A DNA stretch of 64,000 nucleotides from Sphingobacterium corticibacter (GCF_003076635.1 NZ_QDKG01000002.1:496001-560000); one strand, 5' to 3'; counted from the stretch's first letter, positions 27,280 through 36,303 are shown. A program made the numbers and translations. Notes: a model not told the origin generated them from the sequence alone.

Positions 27280-28095
27280 CTAGAAACCCAAGGTCAGACC
27301 GAATGCAAAATTCTTGAAACCTTTTTGATCTGGAGATTGTTCGAACATATCGTTCATATAATATTTGGTGAAAACACCGAATGAACCAAATCCTACCCGC
27401 AGATGCGCACCATACTGGAAAGATTGTAGGTTGTAGGTATCCCGAAAACTTTGTTTGCCCAATTCATCGCTGCGCAATCGTTGCGAACCTTTTAATAAGA
27501 TGCCAAACATTGGCCCTGCCACAATGCGTACACGATCGCCACCGCGGCTACGGCCGCTACGCCATTCAAATGCCACTGGTACCCGTAGGTAAGTAGAGGT
27601 CAATACGTTCTTCGTGTAGTTTACCTCATTGCGATCTACAAAAGTCGGTGTAAGCGGCGCTTGATTCTGATTCAATATCACATTGTTGGTCAATCGCATG
27701 TAGTTCCATTCAAAGCCAGCTGCGGTATATATCTTGAAGTTATCATCTAAGCGAACACCAAACTGTGCAATATCAAAACCAAAATTAGAGGCTCTGCTGT
27801 GCGACAAAAATTGATTCTCTTCCGAGAAGGTAAAGCTACCATTGTCCATCGGACGGGAGAAACCCCAATCAATGCGTGTGAACGTCAATCCGCCAAAGAT
27901 ACATGGGTATTTTACTTTCTTTTTACTGCTATTATTGTCTTCGTCGTCACCCTTTCCAAGGGTAATATTCATATTTACTTTTCTGCTGGAATCACGTTCG
28001 GTAATTAAGCTGTCTTGTGTCTGTGCTTGTGTGGCGGTGGTAGCTGAAAGCCCGAATGCAATCGCGACAATCAGTAGGTATAGATATGTTTTCAT
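27280..28095 (-). CDS. Outer-membrane beta-barrel protein (porin/PorT-like)
   Basis: The 271-residue protein has a signal peptide (about 1-24, ATQAQT). After an acidic-Asn stretch (about 46-60: GDDEDNNSSKKK) follow alternating hydrophobic strands with many aromatic residues and a C-terminal Phe (FAFGLTLGF), typical for small 8 to 10-stranded barrels. It is the last gene of the sigma factor operon. Resemblance to PorT-like barrels is at the fold level only. A role as signal source or regulon member of the sigma factor is inference. Confidence 0.75.
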   Translation of the reverse strand: MKTYLYLLIVAIAFGLSATTATQAQTQDSLITERDSSRKVNMNITLGKGDDEDNNSSKKKVKYPCIFGGLTFTRIDWGFSRPMDNGSFTFSEENQFLSHSRASNFGFDIAQFGVRLDDNFKIYTAAGFEWNYMRLTNNVILNQNQAPLTPTFVDRNEVNYTKNVLTSTYLRVPVAFEWRSGRSRGGDRVRIVAGPMFGILLKGSQRLRSDELGKQSFRDTYNLQSFQYGAHLRVGFGSFGVFTKYYMNDMFEQSPDQKGFKNFAFGLTLGF

Positions 28096-28124
28096 AGTAA
28101 TTTTGTTGAAATATATGGTGATCG

Positions 28125-28931
28125 TTATTTGCGTTTTTTTGTTCTGTTTTTGGCGAAGAGATTACCTATTTCGAGTCGGAAAGAACCTTCGTCATCCTTA
28201 AGTACATACACGTCTTTTGTTACCTGTGTTGGTGTATTGTCACTCACCACGTCGATGATTTTGTTAATGACGTTGCTCGTTGCTTTGCGTACTGTGCCTG
28301 CAATCATCATTTCCTCCTCCTCTTCAAATGGCTCAATAAGTGGCTTGATCGGTTCTACATCGGTTACAAAACGAGTAGGCAGATTTACCGCTGGGACCTC
28401 CGCCAATCTAACTGGCGGTAAATCTAGAGCTTCCGCTTGTTCTATTGTCGCCAGCTGATTTACTTCAGGCTGGTCAACAGAAGCGATGTGCTTTTGTTTT
28501 ACGGATTCGCTCGGTATTTCTCTGACAGATTCTTGCTGATGCACTGGTGTTGTGCTGTAAGCCACTATCTTTTCTTCCGTTATATGGCTAGGAGTTGATT
28601 CTACGTCAAAAGAACTGCTTTCGTTCATTTGCTCAACCTCCTTTTGTGCCGGCGGCTGATGCGCCATCTCTTTTTGCGGAGCTGTGATTTCCTGTTGCGT
28701 CGTAAAGTAGGCGAATAATCCTACTCCGACTAGGGCACAAGCTGCCGCATACTTTACCCATTGGTAATTTCGTTTTTTGCTAATCGCAGGAATTAGTGGG
28801 ACGATTCGGTCCTCGCTCTCCGCCTCCTCATCCAACTGCTGCGCGATCTTGTCCCACAATTGTGGGCCCGGAGTTGCCTGCTCGCTTTCGAGCGCATCAC
28901 GAAACAGTTTGTCGAGATCTTTCTCTTTCAT
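28125..28931 (-). CDS. Membrane-anchored anti-sigma-like protein
   Basis: A cytoplasmic N-terminus (about 1-58) carries a helix with LDKLFRDALESEQATPGPQLWDKIAQQL, followed by one transmembrane helix (about 59-77) and a long periplasmic domain rich in Glu, Pro and Gln. This topology and the place directly after a sigma factor gene fit an anti-sigma factor, though no zinc-finger motif is seen. Two ATGs exist, at 28937 and 28931. A strong Shine-Dalgarno AAGGAGG (28939-28945) lies 7 bases from the ATG at 28931 but only 1 base from the other, so I chose 28931 (268 residues). Confidence 0.72.
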   Translation of the reverse strand: MKEKDLDKLFRDALESEQATPGPQLWDKIAQQLDEEAESEDRIVPLIPAISKKRNYQWVKYAAACALVGVGLFAYFTTQQEITAPQKEMAHQPPAQKEVEQMNESSSFDVESTPSHITEEKIVAYSTTPVHQQESVREIPSESVKQKHIASVDQPEVNQLATIEQAEALDLPPVRLAEVPAVNLPTRFVTDVEPIKPLIEPFEEEEEMMIAGTVRKATSNVINKIIDVVSDNTPTQVTKDVYVLKDDEGSFRLEIGNLFAKNRTKKRK

Positions 28932-28951
28932 ATCCATTCCTCCTTATATTA

Positions 28952-29497
28952 TTAACTAATATTATCCATCTTTAGTAATCGTTCTTTCAGCCAGCTCCTT
29001 GCTCTAGACAGTTGCGATTTCGAATTTGTTTCTGTAATCGATAGGCTGTCGGCAATTTCTTTGTGACTGAATCCTTCAATAGCATACAGGTTGAAGATCG
29101 TTTTGTAGTTGATGGGTAGTTGATTGACCAATTGCAACAAATCTTTGTATGCCGTCTGATCGGCCTGAAATGTGCTAACCATCTTTGATGCACCGGTGCC
29201 TTCTTCTTCCAGATCGACATACATGATCTTCCTTTTTCTATATACTTCAATCGCGGTATTGACGATCACGCGCCTAATCCAACCTTCCAAAGATCCAGCG
29301 CCGTCATACAAATGGTGTTTGGTGTATACTTTCACAAAGCCCATTTGTAGCATATCTTCTGCTTCCAGATGATCTTTGGCGTACCGCAAACACACGGCAA
29401 ACATCTTCGACGAAAAATGATGGTATAAAGCTTCCTGTGCTTTGCGATCCTGCTTTTTGCAGCCCTCCCATACCATGTCAATATTCGTCAGTTTCAA
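28952..29497 (-). CDS. RNA polymerase sigma-70 family factor, ECF-like
   Basis: The 181-residue protein has region 2 (about 20-85, with FAVCLRYAKDHLEAEDMLQMGFVKVY) and region 4 (about 120-178, LPINYKTIFNLYAIEGFSHKEIADSLSITETNSKSQLSRAR), and no region 1 or 3. It is not of the FecI type found at 45966. The frame starts at TTG (29497) with family-like sequence; an ATG at 29476 is the alternative. An ECF-type promoter lies just upstream. It heads an operon with an anti-sigma-like gene and a barrel gene and directly follows tsaE and porX. Confidence 0.9.
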   Translation of the reverse strand: MKLTNIDMVWEGCKKQDRKAQEALYHHFSSKMFAVCLRYAKDHLEAEDMLQMGFVKVYTKHHLYDGAGSLEGWIRRVIVNTAIEVYRKRKIMYVDLEEEGTGASKMVSTFQADQTAYKDLLQLVNQLPINYKTIFNLYAIEGFSHKEIADSLSITETNSKSQLSRARSWLKERLLKMDNIS

Positions 29498-29518
29498 TTT
29501 TTACTAGGTTTTATAAGC

Positions 29519-29546
29519 AAGACGGGGCTTCTCAACGAATGGTTGC
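29519..29546 (-). promoter_or_regulatory. ECF-type promoter GCAACC-N16-CGTCTT upstream of the sigma gene
   Basis: On the minus strand GCAACC (29546-29541) and CGTCTT (29524-29519) are 16 bases apart, matching the AAC at -35 and CGTC at -10 known for ECF promoters. A start near 29512 would leave a leader of about 15 bases. This suggests that the sigma factor transcribes its own operon. Confidence 0.65.
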
Positions 29547-29574
29547 AGCAGAAATGAAAAAAAGTTAAAAAATC

Positions 29575-29985
29575 TTAAATCAGTTCGATGATGCGACTGT
29601 CAGGTCCGGTAACTTTGATGTAGACGGATTTTGAATCTGGAGGTAATAGGTTGGCGATTTTATCCGGCCACTCGATGAGACAGTAATTGCCGGAGTATAA
29701 ATATTCTTCATATCCCATGTCAAAGGCTTCCTGCTCGTCTCGTAATCGATAGAAATCAAAATGATAGATAGAGCCGTTTGTGGAATCGTATTCATTCACA
29801 ATGGAAAATGTGGGGCTAGATGTATTTTCAATGACACCAAGCTCCGCACAGATTTCTTTAATGAACGTGGTTTTGCCGGCGCCCATGTCTCCATAGAATA
29901 AGATCACGCGGGCATCGGAAAATGATTTTACTATTTTTTTGGCGACCGCGTTGAGGTCTGCCAAGGTATCTACGCGGTATTCCAT
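29575..29985 (-). CDS. tsaE: tRNA threonylcarbamoyladenosine biosynthesis ATPase TsaE
   Basis: TsaE is the ATPase of the complex that makes t6A37 in ANN-decoding tRNAs. The 136-residue protein has Walker A GDMGAGKTTF, then SSPTFSIVNEY and the segment DFYRLRDEQE, FDMGYEEYL and LIEWPDKI, all typical of the family. The ATG at 29985 was chosen over an upstream in-frame TTG (29991). It starts 12 bases after porX, a common arrangement in Bacteroidota. Confidence 0.94.
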   Translation of the reverse strand: MEYRVDTLADLNAVAKKIVKSFSDARVILFYGDMGAGKTTFIKEICAELGVIENTSSPTFSIVNEYDSTNGSIYHFDFYRLRDEQEAFDMGYEEYLYSGNYCLIEWPDKIANLLPPDSKSVYIKVTGPDSRIIELI

Positions 29986-29997
29986 AAGCAAATTTAC

Positions 29998-31551
29998 TTA
30001 TTTCGGCGTGTAGGTCGCAAATGGAATAATCATTTCTTCTAGTGAGATCCCTCCGTGTTGGAAAGTGCCGTAGAAATGATTCACAAATTGATTGTAATTG
30101 TTTGGATATACAAAGTAAGCATCTTCTTTAGCGAAAGTATACACCGAACTGATGTTTATCTTGGGGAGCTGTGCATCGTGTGGATTTTTGACCACAAATA
30201 CATCTTTGTCCTGATAGTTCAGGTTTTTACCTTGTTTGTACCGCAAGTTCGTGTTAGTGTTGCGATCACCCACGATTTTACTCGGTTTTTTAACGCGAAT
30301 TGTGCCATGATCGGTCGTCACAATAACGCGGACTTTGTGTTGCGCCAGCCACTTCAGCACATCTAACCAAGGCGAATGCTCGAACCAAGACAAGGTCAAC
30401 GAACGATACGCGGCATCATCGTTGGCCAATTCACGAATCATCGCCATATCAGTGCGCGCGTGCGAAAGCATATCGACGAAATTGTACACCAATACGTTCA
30501 GATCATTGTTCATCAGGTTGTTTAGATTTTCTAAAACATCCTTTCCTTGCTCGTGCGTTAATATTTTGGTGTACGAATGCTTGATGTCTTTACGGTATAC
30601 TCGCTTGATTTGATCAGCCAAGAATACGTCTTCGTACATGTTTTTGCCACCTTCATCATTATCATTTTGCCAATGATCGGGGAAGCGGCGTTCCATTTCC
30701 AACGGCGTTAGTCCACTAAAGATGGCGTTTCGCGCATATTGCGTTGCCGTTGGCAGAATGCTATAATAGCTGTCTTCTTCTTCCAGTCGGAAATATTCGG
30801 TAATGATTTCATTGATCACGCGCCATTGATCGTACCGCAGGTTGTCAATCAGAAAGAAAAAGGTCGGTCGGTCCTCTTCCATGGTCGGGAAAACCTTTTT
30901 CTTAAAAATGTGATGGGAGAGTGTCGGTCCGCTGCCTGGATCATTGATCCAACCCAAGTAATTGTTCTCGATGTATTTGGCAAACAGGGCATTGGCTTCC
31001 GATTTTTGCATCGTTAAGATTTCATGCATGCCGCTATCTTCCAATTTTTCAAGCGATAGTTCCCAATACAACAGTTTCTTATAGGCTTCTATCCATTGCT
31101 CATAATTCAGCGCATCATTCATGATAGTGCCTAGATTTCGGAAATCTTGCTGATAAGCCAATGACGTTTTTTCGCTAACTAATCTTCGGTTCTCTGTTAG
31201 CTTCTTTATCGTCAGTAATATCTGTTTAGGATTGACCGGTTTTATAAGGTAATCATCGATTTTCGAACCAATAGCGTCTTCCATCAAATGTTCTTCCTCG
31301 TTTTTGGTGACCAATACGGTTGGAATCGAGGCATTGACCGATTTCAGGATGCTCAGTGTTTCTAGTCCGGTAAGCCCCGGCATATTCTCGTCGAGAAAAA
31401 CAAGATCGTATGGATCGCTTTTAAAGGCATCTACCGCATCGTAACCATTATTTACGGTCTTGACTTTGTATCCTTTTTGTTCTAGTAATAATATATGAGG
31501 CTTCAGAAATTCAATTTCATCGTCTGCCCAGAGTATACGTGTTTTCTGCAT
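29998..31551 (-). CDS. porX: PorX: response regulator with PglZ-type phosphatase domain
   Basis: The receiver domain (1-120) has the acidic pair Asp10/Asp11, phospho-acceptor Asp54 in LVFLDENMPGL, Thr82 and Lys104. A helical linker leads to an alkaline-phosphatase-superfamily PglZ domain (about 225-517) with likely metal or catalytic residues Asp236, Thr270, Asp360, His364, Asp414-His415 and His499. In Porphyromonas gingivalis PorX works with the kinase PorY and the sigma factor SigP to control type IX secretion genes, and its PglZ domain cleaves oligonucleotides. Here it is followed by tsaE and a sigma factor operon; no porY is seen. Length (517) is normal. Confidence 0.93.
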   Translation of the reverse strand: MQKTRILWADDEIEFLKPHILLLEQKGYKVKTVNNGYDAVDAFKSDPYDLVFLDENMPGLTGLETLSILKSVNASIPTVLVTKNEEEHLMEDAIGSKIDDYLIKPVNPKQILLTIKKLTENRRLVSEKTSLAYQQDFRNLGTIMNDALNYEQWIEAYKKLLYWELSLEKLEDSGMHEILTMQKSEANALFAKYIENNYLGWINDPGSGPTLSHHIFKKKVFPTMEEDRPTFFFLIDNLRYDQWRVINEIITEYFRLEEEDSYYSILPTATQYARNAIFSGLTPLEMERRFPDHWQNDNDEGGKNMYEDVFLADQIKRVYRKDIKHSYTKILTHEQGKDVLENLNNLMNNDLNVLVYNFVDMLSHARTDMAMIRELANDDAAYRSLTLSWFEHSPWLDVLKWLAQHKVRVIVTTDHGTIRVKKPSKIVGDRNTNTNLRYKQGKNLNYQDKDVFVVKNPHDAQLPKINISSVYTFAKEDAYFVYPNNYNQFVNHFYGTFQHGGISLEEMIIPFATYTPK

Positions 31552-31694
31552 GTGTGTTGTCTTAGGAAATCATTCAGTTCAACAACTGAAGTTTAAAAAT
31601 GATTTGAACGGTGAAGATAAGGGGAAGAAAACCATCCTGTGCCTCAACAATCAAATCGTTGTGCTTTTTTAACAAGAATTAACGCATATCTGTG

Positions 31695-31702
31695 TATCTT
31701 TG
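31695..31702 (+). promoter_or_regulatory. Candidate -7 box (TATCTTTG) for the HD-lpx operon
   Basis: TATCTTTG fits TAnnTTTG. It lies in the 227-base gap between the divergent porX and HD genes, which otherwise holds nothing recognisable. The start would be about 70 bases before the HD gene. Confidence 0.5.
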
Positions 31703-31778
31703 CCGTTATATTCGAGCAGTATTACGCTTAAAAGTAAGGCAAAAAGGCTAGATTATTATATTAATAGACTATAAAGTA

Positions 31779-33008
31779 TTGAATAAGAAAAAAATAATTA
31801 ATGATCCGGTGTATGGTTTTGTAACCATTCCATCTGCCTTCATTTATGATCTTATTCAGCATCCCTTCTTTCAGCGGTTGCGGTACATCAAGCAAGGCAG
31901 CATGAGCCATCTGGTGTATCCTGGTGCATTGCACACACGCTTTCAGCATGCTATTGGTGCTATGCACTTGATGAGCTTGGCTATTAGCACCTTACGTGCT
32001 AAAGACGTGGAAATATCGGAAGAAGAAGAAGAAGCGGCACTAGCGGCAATTCTTTTACATGATATTGGGCATGGTCCATTTTCCCATTCTTTGGAGCAAA
32101 CCATAATCGAAGGCGTATCACACGAGATGATATCCTCCGTTTTGATGCAACAGCTCAATGAGGCATTTGAGGGTAAATTGGATTTAGCCATTTGTATCTT
32201 TAATAATAAATATAATCGTCCATTTCTACATCAGTTGGTGTCCAGTCAATTGGATACCGATCGGATGGATTACCTTAATCGCGATAGCTTTTTTACGGGT
32301 GTTTCAGAAGGAGTTATTTCATTTGATCGCATCATCAAAATGCTTTACGTCGTGGATGAGCAGTTGGTCATAGAGCAAAAAGGTATCTATTCTGTAGAGA
32401 AGTTTTTGATCGCGCGAAGGCTGATGTATTGGCAAGTATACCTGCATAAGACCGTGGTCGCTGCCGAGCAGATGTTGCTTCAAGCATTACGTAGAGCCAA
32501 AGAATTAGCCCAAGAAGGAGTAGCTTTATTTGCTAGTCCGGCATTGGTTCATTTTTTACATCAACGCATCACGAAAGATAATTTTCTGAGTGATCAGTCT
32601 CATCTATCGTGGTTTACTCGTTTGGATGATACCGATATTATGTCGGCCATCAAGGCTTGGAGCACTCATGAAGACAAAATTTTACGCATACTGTGTTCGA
32701 AGTTGATGAATAGAGAGCTGTTCCGTACCGAGATGCGTAGCGGAGCCGTGACTGCGACTGAATTTCAAGAGTTGCAAAAGCGTACGCAAGCCACTTTTGA
32801 ATTGCAAGATCATGAGGTAGATTATTTTGTCTATGCGCAGACTATTCAAAATAGCGCATACGACCCAACTCAGAATAATATAAACGTATTGGCGAAAGAC
32901 GGTACATTACTAGATATTACGGCCGCATCAGACTTGTCAAATCTAGACGCATTGTCGAAAATAGTGGTCAAGCATGCCGTCATCTACCCAAAAGAAATTT
33001 TTAATTAA
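31779..33008 (+). CDS. HD domain-containing phosphohydrolase
   Basis: The 409-residue protein belongs to the dGTPase-like/SamHD1-related HD family. Metal-binding residues are visible in HTRFQHAIGAMHL (His), LLHDIGHGPFSHSLE (the HD pair) and LDTDRMDYLNRD (Asp). It starts at a TTG (31779); a stop codon 30 bases upstream and the absence of an ATG in between support this. The substrate is unknown; nucleotides are likely from family knowledge. It is 18 bases from lpxD, so it shares the lipid A operon. Confidence 0.87.
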   Translation: MNKKKIINDPVYGFVTIPSAFIYDLIQHPFFQRLRYIKQGSMSHLVYPGALHTRFQHAIGAMHLMSLAISTLRAKDVEISEEEEEAALAAILLHDIGHGPFSHSLEQTIIEGVSHEMISSVLMQQLNEAFEGKLDLAICIFNNKYNRPFLHQLVSSQLDTDRMDYLNRDSFFTGVSEGVISFDRIIKMLYVVDEQLVIEQKGIYSVEKFLIARRLMYWQVYLHKTVVAAEQMLLQALRRAKELAQEGVALFASPALVHFLHQRITKDNFLSDQSHLSWFTRLDDTDIMSAIKAWSTHEDKILRILCSKLMNRELFRTEMRSGAVTATEFQELQKRTQATFELQDHEVDYFVYAQTIQNSAYDPTQNNINVLAKDGTLLDITAASDLSNLDALSKIVVKHAVIYPKEIFN

Positions 33009-33026
33009 AAGAGTCCTTTACACGCG

Positions 33027-34061
33027 ATGAAATTTTCAGCTCAACAAATTGCTACATTACTGCAGGGCACAATAGAAGGAAATACCGAAGTGGCGGTATC
33101 TCGCCTATCGAAGATTGAAGAAGGCGATTCCGAAAGCTTGTCTTTCCTTTCTAACCCGAAGTATGAGCAACATCTTTACGATAGTAAAGCGGCGATCGTC
33201 ATCGTTAATGCCTCTCAAGTGTTGGATCCGCAGCGTACGGTAAGTCCAACTTTGATTCGTGTTAAGGATGCTTATCAAGCTTTTGCCGAGTTATTGAAGA
33301 TCTATGAGCAAATGCGTTTCGATAGATCGGGGCGAGAAGAATACAGCTTTGTACACGATTCTGCCCAGCTTGGAGAAGGATATTATGTCGGCGCTTTTGC
33401 TTACATCGGTTCGCAAACGGTATTAGGGGAAAATGTCAAAATCTATCCACAAGTATATGTCGGCGATAATGTACGCATTGGCGATAATTGTACGATATAT
33501 CCGGGAGCTAAGATCTACCATGATTGTGTGTTGGGCGACAATGTAACCGTACATGCAGGATCTGTGGTTGGGAGTGATGGTTTTGGTTTTGCACCACAAG
33601 AAGATGGGTCTTATAAGAAGATTCCGCAGATCGGAAATGTGGTGATAGAGGATGGTGTGGAGATCGGAAGTAATACCACGGTGGATCGTGCAACACTGGG
33701 ACAAACAGTCTTACGCCGCGGTGTAAAATTGGATAATCTGGTACAAATCGCGCACAACGTGGAAGTGGGTGAAAATACAGTGGTGGCTGCACAAACGGGA
33801 ATATCCGGTAGCACGAAGATCGGAGAAAACGTGATTCTTGGTGGTCAAGTAGGTATTGTTGGCCATATCTCTATTGCTAAGGGCACACAAGTGCAAGCGC
33901 AATCAGGAATAAATAGATCAATTAACGAAGAAAACAAAAAATGGGCGGGTACGCCGGCATTTCCTTATCAAGGGGAACTCAGATCACAGGTACTATATGC
34001 CAAATTGCCTGAGTTGGAGAAGAGAATTGCCGAACTGGAAAGACGCCTTCGCGAAAAATAA
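33027..34061 (+). CDS. lpxD: UDP-3-O-(3-hydroxyacyl)glucosamine N-acyltransferase
   Basis: LpxD adds the second hydroxyacyl chain in lipid A synthesis. The 344-residue protein has an N-terminal uridine-binding domain (about 1-100) and a left-handed beta-helix of hexapeptide repeats (about 105-305), with the catalytic His in NLVQIAHNVEVG, and a C-terminal helix of about 25 residues. Length is normal. It is followed by lpxC-fabZ and lpxA. Confidence 0.96.
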   Translation: MKFSAQQIATLLQGTIEGNTEVAVSRLSKIEEGDSESLSFLSNPKYEQHLYDSKAAIVIVNASQVLDPQRTVSPTLIRVKDAYQAFAELLKIYEQMRFDRSGREEYSFVHDSAQLGEGYYVGAFAYIGSQTVLGENVKIYPQVYVGDNVRIGDNCTIYPGAKIYHDCVLGDNVTVHAGSVVGSDGFGFAPQEDGSYKKIPQIGNVVIEDGVEIGSNTTVDRATLGQTVLRRGVKLDNLVQIAHNVEVGENTVVAAQTGISGSTKIGENVILGGQVGIVGHISIAKGTQVQAQSGINRSINEENKKWAGTPAFPYQGELRSQVLYAKLPELEKRIAELERRLREK

Positions 34062-34094
34062 TAGCTACATTTAATACATACTTGAGTCAATATA

Positions 34095-35498
34095 ATGCTA
34101 GATATGAATGTAAAACAAAGAACTATCAAGTCCGACGTGCATATTTCGGGTGTAGGACTACACACCGGACATCACGTAAATATATGTATCAAACCTGCTC
34201 CGGAAAATCACTGGTACAAATTCCAGCGTGTGGATTTGGAAGACAAGCCATTGATACATGTAGATGCAGACAATGTAACAGACACCTCACGAGGTACTAC
34301 GATTGCGCAAAATGGCGGATCGGTGAGTACGATAGAGCATTTGATGTCTGCTTTAGTCGGTCTGCAGCTTGATAATATCTTGATCGAGATTGACGGCCCT
34401 GAAGTGCCGATCTTGGATGGTAGTGCAGACATTTATGTCGCTAAACTGCGCGAGGTTGGCTTTGTAGAGCAAGATGCTGATCGCGAATATTTTGAAGTAA
34501 GTAGCAATATTCATTATAACGAACCCGAACGGAAAGTAGAAATCGTGGCTATGCCATTGGATGGCTACCGACTAACGTGTATGATCGATTTCAATTCGCC
34601 TGTGCTTGGTAGTCAGCACGCATCTATTAGTCATATTTCGGAGTTTGAAAAAGAGATAGCTTCCTCCAGAACGTTCTGTTTCCTACACGAGCTAGAAATG
34701 CTCGTACAACAAAATCTAGTAAAAGGTGGCGATTTGTCCAATGCCATCGTTATAGTTGACAAAGAAATTGAAGAAAGCGAGCTTGTCAAGCTAGAGCACG
34801 TATTCAATAAGAAGGTAGAAGTGGCTAGCGAAGGCATTTTAAATAATGTGCAGCTACGGCACTTAAATGAGCCTGCTCGCCACAAATTGCTTGATATGAT
34901 TGGTGATTTGGCTTTGGTAGGCCGGCCGATAAAAGGGCATATTATGGCGGCGCGTCCTGGTCATGCGGCCAATGTCGCGTTTGCGAAGCGTATTAAAGCT
35001 CAAATGAAAAAAGAGCGTTCGCGCAAAAACGTTAAAGTCTATGATTTAAACATGACTCCGGTATACGATACCGTACAAATCATGAAAATATTGCCACATC
35101 GTCAACCGTTTTTGATGATCGACAAGGTTTTAGAGCTATCTGAACAACACGTCGTCGGTTTGAAAAATGTAACGATGAACGAAGATCTGTTTATGGGGCA
35201 TTTCCCAGGTTCGCCATTATTTCCTGGCGTATTGCAGATCGAAGCCATGGCACAAACGGGTGGTATCTTGGTGCTCAACACAGTGCCTGATCCAGAAAAC
35301 TGGTTGACACTGTTTTTGAAAATAGAAAATGCCAAGTTCAAAAACCCAGTTCGCCCGGGCGATACAGTGATATTTACCTGTGAGTTGCTAGAGCCGATAC
35401 GTCGCGGCATTGCTCGCATGAAAGGAGTTGGGATGGTCGGCGAAAAGATAGCGAGCGAGGCGGAATTGATGGCGCAAATCGTTCGAGTAAAAGAATAA
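34095..35498 (+). CDS. lpxC-fabZ: Bifunctional UDP-3-O-acyl-GlcNAc deacetylase / 3-hydroxyacyl-ACP dehydratase
   Basis: Residues 1 to about 310 form LpxC, the zinc deacetylase of the committed lipid A step: GVGLHTGHH, DTSRGTT, zinc ligand His82 in STIEHLMSALVGLQLDN, and RHKLLDMIGDLALVG with further zinc and catalytic residues. Residues about 325-467 form FabZ, the hotdog dehydratase: ILPHRQPFLMID and GHFPGSPLFPGVLQIEAMAQ. The fusion is known from Bacteroidota and joins lipid A to fatty acid synthesis. A second ATG at 34104 (MNVKQRT) is an equally good start. Confidence 0.96.
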   Translation: MLDMNVKQRTIKSDVHISGVGLHTGHHVNICIKPAPENHWYKFQRVDLEDKPLIHVDADNVTDTSRGTTIAQNGGSVSTIEHLMSALVGLQLDNILIEIDGPEVPILDGSADIYVAKLREVGFVEQDADREYFEVSSNIHYNEPERKVEIVAMPLDGYRLTCMIDFNSPVLGSQHASISHISEFEKEIASSRTFCFLHELEMLVQQNLVKGGDLSNAIVIVDKEIEESELVKLEHVFNKKVEVASEGILNNVQLRHLNEPARHKLLDMIGDLALVGRPIKGHIMAARPGHAANVAFAKRIKAQMKKERSRKNVKVYDLNMTPVYDTVQIMKILPHRQPFLMIDKVLELSEQHVVGLKNVTMNEDLFMGHFPGSPLFPGVLQIEAMAQTGGILVLNTVPDPENWLTLFLKIENAKFKNPVRPGDTVIFTCELLEPIRRGIARMKGVGMVGEKIASEAELMAQIVRVKE

Positions 35499-35505
35499 AT
35501 TAAGC

Positions 35506-36303
35506 ATGATGATACAACCATTATCATATATACACCCCGAAGCGCAAATAGCGCACAACGTGGTGATCGAACCTTTCTCTACCATACACAAAGATGTAGT
35601 GATTGGAGAAGGAACGTGGATCGGCTCTAACGTGACGATCATGGATGGCGCGCGCATTGGAAAGAATTGCCGCATCTTCCCGGGAGCTATTATCTCGGGT
35701 GAACCCCAAGATTTAAAGTTTGAAGGCGAAGTGACGACCGCAGAAATCGGCGATAATACCACGATTCGTGAATGTGTCACCATCAACAGAGGTACGAAAG
35801 ATCGTTACCGTACGGTGATTGGTAAGAACTGTTTGATCCAAGCATATAGCCACATCGCGCATGATTGTTTTGTGGGAGACAATTGTATTTTCTCTAATTC
35901 GAGCACACTTGCCGGGCATATTACTGTTGGCGATTACGTGGTTTTGGCAGGAATGGTTGCTGTGCATCAATTCTGTAAAATTGGATCGCACGCTTTCGTG
36001 ACTGGCGGTACGTTGGTGCGTAAAGATGTACCTCCATATATCAAAGCGGCACGCGAGCCAATCGCATATGCCGGAATTAACTCTGTCGGTTTGCGTCGTC
36101 GTGGTTACACGAATGAGCAAATCAATGAAATTCAGAATATCTACCGCGTGCTTTTTGTGAAGCACAGTAACTTAGGTAAAGCTTTGGATATTGTAGAGAC
36201 TGAATTTGAAGCGACAGAGCTTCGAGATGAAATCATCGGATTCGTTCGAGCTTCAAACCGTGGTGTGGTCAAAGGTTTTGGCCAAGGACGCGCTAGTCTG
36301 TAG
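35506..36303 (+). CDS. lpxA: Acyl-ACP--UDP-N-acetylglucosamine O-acyltransferase
   Basis: LpxA performs the first acylation of lipid A. The 265-residue protein is a left-handed beta-helix with many hexapeptide repeats and the catalytic His in AYSHIAHDCFVGDN. The C-terminal helical part has GLRRRGYTNEQINEIQNIYRVLF, typical of LpxA. It begins 7 bases after lpxC-fabZ. Confidence 0.96.
   Translation: MMIQPLSYIHPEAQIAHNVVIEPFSTIHKDVVIGEGTWIGSNVTIMDGARIGKNCRIFPGAIISGEPQDLKFEGEVTTAEIGDNTTIRECVTINRGTKDRYRTVIGKNCLIQAYSHIAHDCFVGDNCIFSNSSTLAGHITVGDYVVLAGMVAVHQFCKIGSHAFVTGGTLVRKDVPPYIKAAREPIAYAGINSVGLRRRGYTNEQINEIQNIYRVLFVKHSNLGKALDIVETEFEATELRDEIIGFVRASNRGVVKGFGQGRASL

Noticed and set aside
32025-32042. 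GAA-type triplet run in the HD gene
   Set aside because: It encodes an ordinary acidic stretch (Glu residues) in a conserved protein; no sign of a mobile or variable repeat.
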